A DNA stretch of 14,602 nt. Source: an uncultured Muribaculaceae bacterium (GTDB lineage Bacteria; Bacteroidota; Bacteroidia; Bacteroidales; Muribaculaceae). A program made the translations under genes and the position numbers. The stretch spans positions 1-14,602 of the forward strand of contig CAKUKR010000065.1 of NCBI GenBank assembly GCA_934663645.1, read 5' to 3'. Below are positions 7,016-14,602 of the stretch, piece by piece (the first letter of the stretch is position 1; each line of letters starts with the position of its first letter). The notes below the pieces were generated by a model, which saw only the letters and a program-made list of their open reading frames with translations, was not told where the DNA came from and searched no databases.

Positions 7016-8290
7016 ATGCAGAAATACGATGAATACAAGGTCTCCGGCATCGAGTGGATTGGCAAAATCCCCCAACATTGGGAACTTCGCCGTGGAAAAT
7101 TTTCAACATCAATTTTGGCTGGATTCGCGTTTGACTCTGATAAGTTTGACCCTGACGAGGGGATGCCCTTAATCAGAATCCGTGATATTGACAAGACTAC
7201 TACAGAAATTTTTTTTGACGGAGAGTATCCACCTAACTACATTGTTAATACAGGGGATGTATTGATTGGAATGGACGGAGACTTCAACATAGCCGTATGG
7301 AAAGGAGGCAGAGCCCTTCTCAATCAGCGAGTTTGCCGTGTAATTGAAAACAACAAAATGCTTTCAAAATATGCTTTTTATCTTTTGGGTCATCCTCTTA
7401 AACTTATAAATGACATAACGTATTCGACGACCGTCAAGCACCTCTCTACAACCGATTTGTATAACTATATTTTTCCAGTACCTCCTGTTGAGGAGCAGGA
7501 GGCGATTGTTGAGTATCTTGACAAGAAGTGCGGGAGCATAGACAAGGTCATTGCTACGCAGGAACGCCGCATTGGGTTGTTATCGGAGCTGAAACAGTCA
7601 ATCATCACCGATGCCGTCACTCGCGGCATAAACCCCGATGCTCCCCTAAAAGACTCCGGCATCGAGTGGATCAGCAAAATCCCTCAACACTGGGAAGCAC
7701 TGAAAATTGCGCATCTATTCTCAAATATTGGAAGTGGCACAACACCAAACACAGAAATTTCAGATTACTATTCTGAAGTAAAAGAACACTACTGGCTTCA
7801 AACTGGAGACCTGAACGATGGCTACATTCGTGATACTACAAAATATTTATCCGATAAAGCAATCAGGCGGTTAGGGCTTAATATTTACCCCAAAGGCTCA
7901 TTGGTGGTTGCAATGTACGGAGCGACCACTGGAAAGTTAGGACTATTGGATATCGAAACATCTGTAAACCAAGCTTGTTGTGTACTCTCAGGCTCAAAAC
8001 TTTTACTATCCAAGTTTACGTTCTACTCTTTTCTGGCTGCCAAAGGTTATCTCATTTCCCTTTCTGCTGGTGGGGGACAGCCAAATATAAGCCAAAGCAC
8101 TATTAGAAACCATAAGACAAGCGTTCCTCCATTGTCGGAGCAGGAGGCGATTGTCGAGTATCTCGATACGAAGTGCAGCAGCATTGACGCTGCTATCTCC
8201 AAGGCTAAACGCGAGATAGAGTTGCTGCGCGAGTTCAAGCAGTCTGTAATCACCGAAGCCGTAACCGGAAAAATAAAAGTAACTGAATAA
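7016..8290 (+). CDS. hsdS: Type I restriction-modification system, specificity subunit HsdS
   Basis: A 424-residue specificity subunit with two complete halves. Each has a target-recognition domain (TRD) followed by a conserved helical spacer. TRD1 spans about 25-154, opened by SGIEWIGKIPQHWE at 10-23 and closed by VPPVEEQEAIVEYLD at 155-169. TRD2 spans about 228-369, opened by SGIEWISKIPQHWE at 214-227 and closed by VPPLSEQEAIVEYLD at 370-384. Each spacer carries the long helix (ERRIGLLSELKQSIITDAVT and KREIELLREFKQSVITEAVT) that holds the TRDs apart and docks HsdM. Typical motifs GSGTTPNT, GATTGKLG and GGGQPNIS lie in TRD2. The target sequence cannot be predicted. The TRD coding stretches are visibly richer in A+T than hsdM, hsdR and the spacers, as expected of rapidly exchanged modules. 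The gene has no frameshift and is followed by hsdR after 10 bases. Confidence 0.95.
   Translation: MQKYDEYKVSGIEWIGKIPQHWELRRGKFSTSILAGFAFDSDKFDPDEGMPLIRIRDIDKTTTEIFFDGEYPPNYIVNTGDVLIGMDGDFNIAVWKGGRALLNQRVCRVIENNKMLSKYAFYLLGHPLKLINDITYSTTVKHLSTTDLYNYIFPVPPVEEQEAIVEYLDKKCGSIDKVIATQERRIGLLSELKQSIITDAVTRGINPDAPLKDSGIEWISKIPQHWEALKIAHLFSNIGSGTTPNTEISDYYSEVKEHYWLQTGDLNDGYIRDTTKYLSDKAIRRLGLNIYPKGSLVVAMYGATTGKLGLLDIETSVNQACCVLSGSKLLLSKFTFYSFLAAKGYLISLSAGGGQPNISQSTIRNHKTSVPPLSEQEAIVEYLDTKCSSIDAAISKAKREIELLREFKQSVITEAVTGKIKVTE
7043..7084 (+). repeat. hsdS direct repeat A, copy 1 (pair at 7655-7696)
   Basis: Forty-two bases coding for SGIEWIGKIPQHWE before TRD1. They match 38 of 42 bases in the second copy before TRD2, 612 bases downstream, in direct orientation. 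Such repeats are where homologous recombination could exchange, duplicate or delete a TRD. Confidence 0.85.
7492..7518 (+). repeat. hsdS direct repeat B, copy 1 (pair at 8137-8163)
   Basis: Twenty-seven bases coding for EQEAIVEYL after TRD1, identical at 26 of 27 positions to the copy after TRD2. With repeat A it brackets each TRD with near-identical DNA. Confidence 0.85.
7655..7696 (+). repeat. hsdS direct repeat A, copy 2 (pair at 7043-7084)
   Basis: Second copy, coding for SGIEWISKIPQHWE before TRD2. The four differences from copy 1 fall in three codons that are synonymous or nearly so, plus Gly to Ser, consistent with selection on the protein. Confidence 0.85.
8137..8163 (+). repeat. hsdS direct repeat B, copy 2 (pair at 7492-7518)
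   Basis: Second copy after TRD2. The single difference from copy 1 is a synonymous T to C in the valine codon. The flanking sequence on both sides diverges more. Confidence 0.85.
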
Positions 8291-8300
8291 CCACAAAACT

Positions 8301-11300
8301 ATGCCATACACCATTACTTCATTGCATACGCCTGATGAGCAACTGTTTGAAGTGACCATAGCCGACAGTCTTGCCGGCAGCGACTTGTATTGCGCCCGCT
8401 CTCCCCGCGATTTCGACATTGACCGCCTCGTAGACCGTGAAATGCTTGAAGCGTTTCTGAAAGCGCAGCATGAAGCATGGGCTATGCTTCAGAGGCATTT
8501 CCCGGGGCGAGAAACCGATGCAGTAATCACGGAATACAACACCCTGCTCAACAGGGGCGAAAGCATACTGAAACTGCTCCAGAAGGGCTTTACGCTCCGT
8601 GGCGCGAAAATCAAGCTTGTACAGTTCAAGCCGTCCCTTGCCGATGAAACGAGTTCGGGACACGAGCTATACCGCGCCAACCGCTTTGCCGTGGTGCGCC
8701 AGATGCGATACAGCAATGCAGCCGCAGACAGCGGCAACGAGCTGGACCTTTGCATCCTCATCAACGGCATACCGCTGTTTACCTGCGAGCTGAAAAACGA
8801 GGCTACGGGACAGAACTATACCGACGGCATACGCCAGTACCGTGAAGACCGCAACCCTGACAACCGTATGCTCCGCAACTGCCTGGTGCATTTTGTCATA
8901 GACAACAACTATGTGTTCATGACCACGCAGCTGTGCGGCAAGAAAACATATTTCCTGCCGTTCAACAAGGGCACAGTAAACCCGCCAGTCGAGGGGAAGT
9001 ACGCGACCTGTTATATGTGGGAGGAGATATTTCAAGCCGACAGCCTGCTCGACATAATCGAGAATTTCCTGAAGCGAGTCAAAGAGGGCAACGGCTACAA
9101 GACATACTTCCCGCGCTTTCACCAGCTGCGGGCTGTACGCAAGCTGCGCAAACTCGTCAGGGAGGAAGGCCCGGGGCATAACTACCTGGTCCAGCACTCG
9201 GCGGGTTCGGGCAAGACAAAGTCAATGGCATGGCTGGCACACCAGCTTGCCAACATGACCAATGAAGACAAGACCCCGATTTTCAACAGCATTGTCATGG
9301 TGACAGACCGCATCGTGCTCAACCGCAACATGGCGGAGGACGTTGTGGCGTTTGAGACTACGGCCGGAACTGTCCGAGACATACGACGCGGCTCAAAAAA
9401 CCTTGCAACAGCCCTTGACGAGGGGCACCGCATAATAATCTCCACAGTACAGAAATTTGCCTACGCTCTCAAAACGATGAAGCGTGCGACCAGCCGCAAA
9501 TATGCGGTGATCATAGACGAGGCGCATACGGCTGTGGGCAATGAAAGCTCGCGGGACATCACCCATGCCCTGACGACAGACGAGGACTTGACGTTGGCAA
9601 TGGAGGAGATGGGCGAGTACGGGAGCGACAACGACCCGCTGGATGCGCTGATGGCATATATGCAGAAGATGCGTTCGCAGATGCCGCACATCAGCTATTT
9701 CGCCTTCACTGCCACCCCAAAGGACACTACATTTGCTCTCTACGGCAAGGACGGAAAGACTGCGCATGACCTGTACTCTATGCAACAGGCTATCGACGAG
9801 AAATTCATACTCGACGTGCTGCAGAACTACCGCAGCTACCAGACCATGTTTGAGCTGATAGAGAAAGACCCTGAAAAAGATCAGGAAAAACTGTTCGAGA
9901 ACAAGAAGGCGCAACGGGTAATCAGCTCATACCTGAACAATGAGCCGTACATACGGCTGCGCAAGGCAGTGATGATACTCGAGCATTTCACCAAGCACAC
10001 GATGAACAAAATCGGGGGCAAGGCAAAGGCGATGGTCGTGACAGACTCACGCCGCTCTGCCGCCGACTTCAAGTCGCTGCTCGACCGCATTATCCATGAC
10101 CAGTACAGCGACAAATTCAAGACGCTCGTGGCTTTTTCAGGTGAGGTAGAAGACAGCAAAGGGCGCAGGTGCAGCGAGGCCAGCATGAACGACGAGCGTG
10201 CAAAGGATGATGACATACGCTTGCTGTTCGAGCGAGACGAGTACCGCATACTCATCGTCGCAGAGAAATTCCAGACCGGCTTTGACCAAAAGCTGCTCCA
10301 CACGATGTATGTGGACCGCCAGCTCGGCGGCATACAGGCCATACAGACACTGTCGCGCCTGAACCGCTGCTGTCCGCCGCTGAAAGAGGACACTTGTGTC
10401 GTCGATTTCCGCAACGCCCCGGAGCATATACAGGCAGCATTCCAGGATTACTACAGGGACTTGCGCCTTGAGGGCGAAGTCGACACACAGCGCATGTACC
10501 GCTTCAAGCGTGACATTGATGACTACATGGTCTTCAATGAAGATGAAGTGCGGGAAGTGTGTGTCGCTCTCCAGAAGGAAACGACTGCGAGTGAAGTCCC
10601 GTCTGTCATGAGGCGGATAGTTGACGAGCGAGTGAAAGCCCTCGAAACTGACCGGCAGGATGCCTTCCGCAAACTTGTAAACCGCTATGTGCGGCAATAC
10701 GGCTTCATGGCACAGCTGTTCGACTTCATAGACCCAGATCTGGAGAAGTTCTATGTGTTTTGCAAAGTCCTCTATAAGTTTCTGCCCTATACCAAGGAGT
10801 CTCTGCCGATGGAGGTGCTCGAGCTGATAGACCTTAACAAGCTGCGGATACAGTTGCAATATGACGGCCAGTTAAAGCTCGAGGATGAAGACGCGACCAT
10901 GCAATCGGCTCGTATAGGAGACCCCGGGGTGAAGAAACCTGACGAACTGAAATCCATTAAGGAAATCCTCGACATCGTGAATGAGCCGTATGAGGGCTTC
11001 CTCGATGAGAATGACAAAATAATACGCCAGATTTGGGAAGACGTTATCGCCGACCCCGATGTGGCAGACGCTTTCCGCGCCAACAATTCCTACGAACAGC
11101 TGATAGATGTGGTGCGTGAAAAATTCAATGAGAAGGTGAGCGAGCAACTCGAAAAGTATTTCAATTTCTCGGAGGTTCTCGATAAAGAACCAGGGTTTAC
11201 CCTTACGCTTATGCGTCGCATCGTTGACAAACTCGCAGAGCAGACAGCCCGCGAGCGTACCCTCGAATATGACGAAGAGGCTCTCAAAGACAGAATCACC

Positions 11301-11831
11301 AGCGAACTCCAAGGAGAGTTCGCTGAGATACAGCAGTATATCCGACCTTTCGACGAGGTCGTTGACAGGCTGTTTTTCATCCTTAACCAACCGTCAATCC
11401 CGACTCTCGACGGCGCGGACGAGATGCTCAAGGACTCTCTCAATCAGATTTACCTCGGCACAGAATTGAGACCAGTGGACAAACGCCGCCACTTCAATTC
11501 GCTTGTGTCAAAATATGAAGCATTCCTGAAGAAGCTGTATTATCTGATCAATTCCGAGGAATTGCCTGCAAGAGACCTGGAGCGCAGTGCGACCTTTGCA
11601 GATGCAATATATCGTTTTCGATGTCTTTGGGGACTTCGCAACAATAATACGCCTGGCTACCAAAAGTTCAGTGAATACCTTGACCTAATTCGCGACATAC
11701 GCAACCAGGAAGCTCACGAAGCATTCAATATCGCAGACGAAGAGGTGAATGCCGTCACTACTGTTGTAGTGGCAATGTACCTGTTTGTGGTTTCGCAGAC
11801 TGTAACTGACCTCGAAATGGCAGGTTACTAA
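8301..11831 (+). CDS. hsdR: Type I restriction-modification system, restriction subunit HsdR
   Basis: An 1176-residue motor and nuclease subunit that binds the HsdM-HsdS methylase, translocates DNA using ATP and cuts far from unmethylated sites. The N-terminal PD-(D/E)XK nuclease motif is D149 ... E163-L-K165 (ELDLCILINGIPLFTCELKN). The superfamily 2 helicase motor follows: Walker A with K305 (QHSAGSGKTKS, 298-308), DEAH box 406-409, FTATP motif III at 469-473, and motif VI QTLSRLNR at 682-689. The rest, from about 720, is the helical C-terminal region that docks to the methylase, with many charged heptad-like stretches. Length is close to EcoKI HsdR (about 1170). All catalytic residues appear intact, with no frameshift. 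The start lies 10 bases after the hsdS stop, so it is the last R-M gene of the operon. Confidence 0.96.
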   Translation: MPYTITSLHTPDEQLFEVTIADSLAGSDLYCARSPRDFDIDRLVDREMLEAFLKAQHEAWAMLQRHFPGRETDAVITEYNTLLNRGESILKLLQKGFTLRGAKIKLVQFKPSLADETSSGHELYRANRFAVVRQMRYSNAAADSGNELDLCILINGIPLFTCELKNEATGQNYTDGIRQYREDRNPDNRMLRNCLVHFVIDNNYVFMTTQLCGKKTYFLPFNKGTVNPPVEGKYATCYMWEEIFQADSLLDIIENFLKRVKEGNGYKTYFPRFHQLRAVRKLRKLVREEGPGHNYLVQHSAGSGKTKSMAWLAHQLANMTNEDKTPIFNSIVMVTDRIVLNRNMAEDVVAFETTAGTVRDIRRGSKNLATALDEGHRIIISTVQKFAYALKTMKRATSRKYAVIIDEAHTAVGNESSRDITHALTTDEDLTLAMEEMGEYGSDNDPLDALMAYMQKMRSQMPHISYFAFTATPKDTTFALYGKDGKTAHDLYSMQQAIDEKFILDVLQNYRSYQTMFELIEKDPEKDQEKLFENKKAQRVISSYLNNEPYIRLRKAVMILEHFTKHTMNKIGGKAKAMVVTDSRRSAADFKSLLDRIIHDQYSDKFKTLVAFSGEVEDSKGRRCSEASMNDERAKDDDIRLLFERDEYRILIVAEKFQTGFDQKLLHTMYVDRQLGGIQAIQTLSRLNRCCPPLKEDTCVVDFRNAPEHIQAAFQDYYRDLRLEGEVDTQRMYRFKRDIDDYMVFNEDEVREVCVALQKETTASEVPSVMRRIVDERVKALETDRQDAFRKLVNRYVRQYGFMAQLFDFIDPDLEKFYVFCKVLYKFLPYTKESLPMEVLELIDLNKLRIQLQYDGQLKLEDEDATMQSARIGDPGVKKPDELKSIKEILDIVNEPYEGFLDENDKIIRQIWEDVIADPDVADAFRANNSYEQLIDVVREKFNEKVSEQLEKYFNFSEVLDKEPGFTLTLMRRIVDKLAEQTARERTLEYDEEALKDRITSELQGEFAEIQQYIRPFDEVVDRLFFILNQPSIPTLDGADEMLKDSLNQIYLGTELRPVDKRRHFNSLVSKYEAFLKKLYYLINSEELPARDLERSATFADAIYRFRCLWGLRNNNTPGYQKFSEYLDLIRDIRNQEAHEAFNIADEEVNAVTTVVVAMYLFVVSQTVTDLEMAGY

Positions 11832-11841
11832 ATCGTATGCG

Positions 11842-12573
11842 GTGAAGGAGCGAGTGTTCAGATTCAAGCGTTTCAGCGTGGCGCATTCGCGCAGCGCGAT
11901 GAAGGTGGGCGTTGACGGCGTGCTTGTCGGCGCATGGGCTGACGTGTCTGGCGCAAAGTCAATTCTCGATGCGGGCTGCGGCTGCGGTTTGATTGCCCTG
12001 ATGTGCGCACAGAGAAATGAGTCTGCAGTCGTAGACGCGGTCGAAGTTGACAGTGTGGCGGCGGCGGAAGCGGCGGACAATTTCCGCATGTCGCCTTGGG
12101 CGGAACGCCTGAAGGTCTTTTGCGCTGACATCAACAAGCATCAGCCGCCGCTCGCTGGCGCGTATGACCATATCGTTTCCAACCCACCGTTTTTTGATTC
12201 GGGTGTGACGCAGATTGATACCGGCCGCCAGTTGGCGCGTCACGTTTCGGCGTTCAGCCCAATATCGCTTATTGCCGTGGCTGACAGGCTGCTGGCTGAC
12301 AACGGCAGGTTGACGATGATATTCCCGAAGGAAGAATATGATAAGATTGCCGGAGAGGCTCAGCGACGCGGATTTGCTGTTTCGCGTGTATGCCATGTAC
12401 GCGGCAGGGAGGACAGGCCTGTGAAGCGGACGCTGTGCCAACTATGCCGAGTAGGTGCATCAGAGGCGGCTGTTGCAGAGCCAGCCACGGACTTGCTGAC
12501 CCTCGAAATTTCACCCGGCCTGCCGACACCCGAGTATCAGGCATTGTGCAAAGACTTCTACCTCAAGTTCTGA
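11842..12573 (+). CDS. trmN6: tRNA1(Val) (adenine(37)-N6)-methyltransferase, TrmN6/YfiC-like
   Basis: A 243-residue class I SAM-dependent methyltransferase. The N-terminal block FRFKRFSVAHSRSAMKVGVDGVLVGAWA, of which residues 6-25 are the distinctive part, is the hallmark of the YfiC/TrmN6 family that makes m6A37 in valine tRNA. Motif I is D43-AGCGCG and the amino-methylase motif IV is N114-PPFFDSG. The start is GTG at 11842: it gives the family N-terminus, whereas the ATG at 11837 is out of frame and the next in-frame ATG would remove the FRFKRFSV block. It begins 10 bases after hsdR and ends 23 bases before the polymerase gene, with no promoter box or terminator seen, so it may be read from the R-M promoter. 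Family membership is firm; the exact tRNA target is by homology. Confidence 0.87.
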   Translation: MKERVFRFKRFSVAHSRSAMKVGVDGVLVGAWADVSGAKSILDAGCGCGLIALMCAQRNESAVVDAVEVDSVAAAEAADNFRMSPWAERLKVFCADINKHQPPLAGAYDHIVSNPPFFDSGVTQIDTGRQLARHVSAFSPISLIAVADRLLADNGRLTMIFPKEEYDKIAGEAQRRGFAVSRVCHVRGREDRPVKRTLCQLCRVGASEAAVAEPATDLLTLEISPGLPTPEYQALCKDFYLKF

Positions 12574-12596
12574 ATGTGATAATCAAAGGATGTGAA

Positions 12597-13718
12597 ATGA
12601 CCGGGCTGGCTGACTGCAACAATTTCTTCGTGTCGTGCGAGAGGGTGGCAAATCCGGCTCTCGAGGGCTGCCCCGTCATTGTGATGAGCAACAATGACGG
12701 GTGTGTCGTAGCCCGCAGCAACGAGGCCAAACGCATGGGGATAAAAATGGGGCAGCCGGTGTTCGAGATACGCGACTTGATAGAGTCGGGGCAGCTGACC
12801 GCCATTTCTGGCAACCACAAGCTATACAAGGAGATAAGCGTCCAGGTACATGACATATTGCGCAAATATGCGCCCTCGACAATAGACTACTCAATAGACG
12901 AGTCTTTCCTCGACATGAGGGGGATACCCGTGTCAGTGCTTCAGGACATTGGGGAGCATATCGTTGCCGACTGTCGAGAGAGCGTCGGCATTCCCGTCAC
13001 AGTCGGCTTTGCCGCGACCAAGACGCTGGCAAAGGTCATCACCGATGTCTGCAAAAAGCGGGGCGAGGCTGTGGGTGTGCTGTGTGATGAGGGCGAGACA
13101 GCAACGCTGTTGGCCGCACTGCCGATACAGGAACTGTGGGGCGCAGGGCGTCGGTTGTCGAAACGTATGTATGTGGACGGCATACATACGGTACAGGATT
13201 TTGCACAGCGAGAAAAGGTGTGGGTCAAATCCCGATATGGCATCAACGGCGAGCGGTCATGGCTCGAACTGCATGGGGTAGGGTGCATCACCCTTTCCCG
13301 CCTCAGCCGTATTCAGGAGTCTATCAGCGAGAGCCGTACTTTCCCGACAGATACCGACGATTACTCTTATATCGAGGCCCAAGTGGCGCAATACGCCGTC
13401 CATTGTTCGCAGCGGCTACGCGAAATGTCCGGGCTGTGCCACGAGTTGACGGTAGCGCTAAGCACCAACCGCTTCCGCACCGAGCAGGGATATTTCGCAC
13501 CGCAAATATCGGCGGCATTTGACAAGCCGGTCAATGATGCCTTGAATATCAAGCGAGCAGCAATAGCCGCCTTGCAACGGATTTATATCCCGGGAATGCA
13601 ATACAAGCGGGCAATGGTGGTGTTGACAGACATCATGCCCTCGGATGATTACACTCCCTCGCTGTTTGAGTTCGGTGACGAGCCGTTCACGATACGTTCC
13701 ACTAAATCAGATATATAA
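12597..13718 (+). CDS. umuC: Y-family DNA polymerase, UmuC-like, with shortened C-terminus
   Basis: A 373-residue translesion polymerase of the UmuC (Pol V catalytic subunit) type. It opens with MTGLADCNNFFVSCERV; D6 and D101-E102 in YSIDESFLDM are the metal-binding catalytic acids. SNNDGCVVARSNEAK (about 33-47) is the UmuC fingers signature, and the thumb and little-finger regions follow. TPSLF at 353-357 sits where UmuC carries its beta-clamp-binding motif (QLNLF in E. coli). UmuC proteins are normally about 420 residues and end in a DUF4113 domain; here only 16 residues follow the clamp motif, ending FTIRSTKSDI. No umuD lies upstream. The frame is open further upstream into trmN6, but the ATG at 12597 gives the family N-terminus and avoids a long overlap. 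Probably co-transcribed with trmN6. Active in principle; accessory-protein control is unclear. Confidence 0.88.
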   Translation: MTGLADCNNFFVSCERVANPALEGCPVIVMSNNDGCVVARSNEAKRMGIKMGQPVFEIRDLIESGQLTAISGNHKLYKEISVQVHDILRKYAPSTIDYSIDESFLDMRGIPVSVLQDIGEHIVADCRESVGIPVTVGFAATKTLAKVITDVCKKRGEAVGVLCDEGETATLLAALPIQELWGAGRRLSKRMYVDGIHTVQDFAQREKVWVKSRYGINGERSWLELHGVGCITLSRLSRIQESISESRTFPTDTDDYSYIEAQVAQYAVHCSQRLREMSGLCHELTVALSTNRFRTEQGYFAPQISAAFDKPVNDALNIKRAAIAALQRIYIPGMQYKRAMVVLTDIMPSDDYTPSLFEFGDEPFTIRSTKSDI

Positions 13719-13737
13719 CATTTTAACTATCAACGAT

Positions 13738-14550
13738 ATGGCAGCATTTCTCTTCTTTATCACCTCACTGGCGATAATCGCCGCAAGCATTTACCGTATG
13801 CGGCGTTTGACCAAACCTAAGGCTATCGCGCTCACGGCAAGTGCCGTGATATATTCACTGTTCTGTATTGTCGCTTGGGGCAAGATAGCAGGATTTATCC
13901 CGACAGGCGACGTGCAAGTCTATGGAGCGTCGATGTTCCCGACAGGCGTGCCGACCATGTTGTCTATTGCCGCAATTTTCGGAGCAGCGTTCAACTGTTT
14001 CACCGCCGTATGGGTATACCGCAACGGCGGCTTTTGGCGGTGGTGCTTGATTTCTGCCGCAGCCTTCTGCGTTGTATGTGCCGGCGCGGGGCCAGTATTC
14101 GGTGTCTCGCCACTGTACTCGCTGTTCGGAGGCTGCTGCGCGTTCATGTCCATAACAGGCTGGGTAATGGGACTTACGTACACCGAAATCTGCGTGATAG
14201 GGAACATTTGGGTTCCGGCAGCGGCGTTGCTCACCACCGCCGGCTGTCTCATCTGCGTTTCACTTCGCAAGAGAAGTTCATGCCCGGCGGCATTGCGCAT
14301 CTTCTCCGCAGTGTTCGGCATAGCGCAGATTTTGGTTGTATTCTGGTTTCTATGCCGTTACGCGCTGTCCTTCAAGGAAGCCTTCCAAAAGACAGTAGAC
14401 GACCTGAACTACATGGCAAGCGTATTCCACACCACCTACGAAGCCGTTAACATCGTCGTCTGGGTATTCGTGATAGTCATCCTCCTTGCAGCCAACGTAT
14501 TGCTCGCAAGAAGAGTCGCATGCATCAAACGACATTCGACCAAGGAGTAA
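13738..14550 (+). CDS. Hypothetical membrane protein with about eight transmembrane segments
   Basis: A 270-residue, strongly hydrophobic protein that I do not recognise. Likely membrane helices lie near residues 2-19, 29-52, 71-93, 101-121, 125-147, 154-175, 185-208 and 236-256. Loops are short, with basic patches at 20-28 (RMRRLTKPK), 177-179 and 258-267 that suggest cytoplasmic sides; a soluble segment with acidic residues lies at 209-235. It is unusually rich in Cys (over ten), several within helices. No transport or catalytic motif is apparent. The ATG at 13738 was chosen over an in-frame ATG at 13645 because the latter lies inside the polymerase gene and would add a non-hydrophobic leader. 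It begins 19 bases after the umuC stop, so it may share that transcript. Function not inferred. Confidence 0.75.
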   Translation: MAAFLFFITSLAIIAASIYRMRRLTKPKAIALTASAVIYSLFCIVAWGKIAGFIPTGDVQVYGASMFPTGVPTMLSIAAIFGAAFNCFTAVWVYRNGGFWRWCLISAAAFCVVCAGAGPVFGVSPLYSLFGGCCAFMSITGWVMGLTYTEICVIGNIWVPAAALLTTAGCLICVSLRKRSSCPAALRIFSAVFGIAQILVVFWFLCRYALSFKEAFQKTVDDLNYMASVFHTTYEAVNIVVWVFVIVILLAANVLLARRVACIKRHSTKE

Positions 14551-14556
14551 TTTGCG

Positions 14557-14572
14557 ACAGTCATCTGACTGT
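14557..14572 (+). other. Small hairpin at the end of the plus-strand gene run
   Basis: ACAGTC at 14557-14562 pairs with GACTGT at 14567-14572 around ATCT, 6 bases after the stop codon of the membrane protein gene. The stem is short and no U tract follows, so it is at best a weak terminator. An ATG at 14576 opens a frame that runs off the window; nine codons cannot be assigned. Confidence 0.35.
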
Positions 14573-14602
14573 ATATGAACACCCCTCGCGTTTGCATGAC
14601 AT

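Noticed and set aside
7043..8163. Invertible hsdS shufflon within the window
   Set aside because: The hsdS repeats are in direct, not inverted, orientation, and no silent hsdS copy or site-specific recombinase is present here.
10137..10859. Long minus-strand open frame (about 240 codons) inside hsdR
   Set aside because: It lies wholly antisense to the helicase and C-terminal regions of an intact hsdR and shows no family motif; long antisense frames are common opposite such codon usage.
12390..12596. Upstream in-frame extension of the umuC gene inside trmN6
   Set aside because: It would add 69 residues with no UmuC similarity and overlap trmN6 by 184 bases; the family N-terminus starts at the ATG at 12597.
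13645..13737. Upstream in-frame start for the membrane protein
   Set aside because: It lies inside umuC and adds a non-hydrophobic leader; the ATG at 13738 begins directly with the first membrane helix.

Overview
The window reads as chromosomal DNA of a gut Bacteroidales bacterium. A Muribaculaceae-like lineage is my best guess, from the moderate GC content, the Bacteroidetes-type promoters (TAnnTTTG -7 boxes, one with a correctly spaced TTTG -33 box), the absence of Shine-Dalgarno sites, and two secreted proteins with type IX-like C-terminal sorting domains. Family placement is inference.

Layout. (1) 1-205: a possible outward-facing promoter at the left edge, then a strong hairpin terminator. 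(2) 206-1924, minus strand: a 12-TM-type major facilitator transporter. (3) 1925-2287: a divergent intergenic region with a TAAATTTG box on each strand and, on the plus side, a leader of about 125 nt with three potential hairpins. (4) 2288-4275, plus strand: two consecutive secreted beta-rich proteins with paralogous C-terminal domains, closed by a GC-rich hairpin. (5) 4521-11831, plus strand: a Type I restriction-modification operon, hsdM - broken DUF1016/YhcG-family gene - hsdS - hsdR. (6) 11842-14550, plus strand: trmN6-like tRNA methyltransferase, a short UmuC-like Y-family DNA polymerase, and an unrecognised eight-TM membrane protein, all closely spaced behind hsdR with no visible terminator.

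How the parts work together. HsdM, HsdS and HsdR should form one complete Type I enzyme: HsdS reads a bipartite site through two target-recognition domains, HsdM methylates adenines in it, and HsdR cuts unmethylated DNA after ATP-driven translocation. All key catalytic motifs are present in M and R, so the system looks functional. Between hsdM and hsdS lies the N-terminal third of a DUF1016 nuclease gene, cut off just after its conserved block. The cut region contains two perfect palindromes that share a TCTCACC/GGTGAGA core; they may be a deletion scar, a transcription attenuator, or both.

I found no CRISPR array, tRNA, rRNA, insertion sequence or recombinase gene. I do not see a clearly new multi-gene system. 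The places most worth a second look are the palindrome-bearing DUF1016 remnant inside the R-M operon, the structured leader at 2155-2287, and the UmuC with a nearly absent C-terminal domain.
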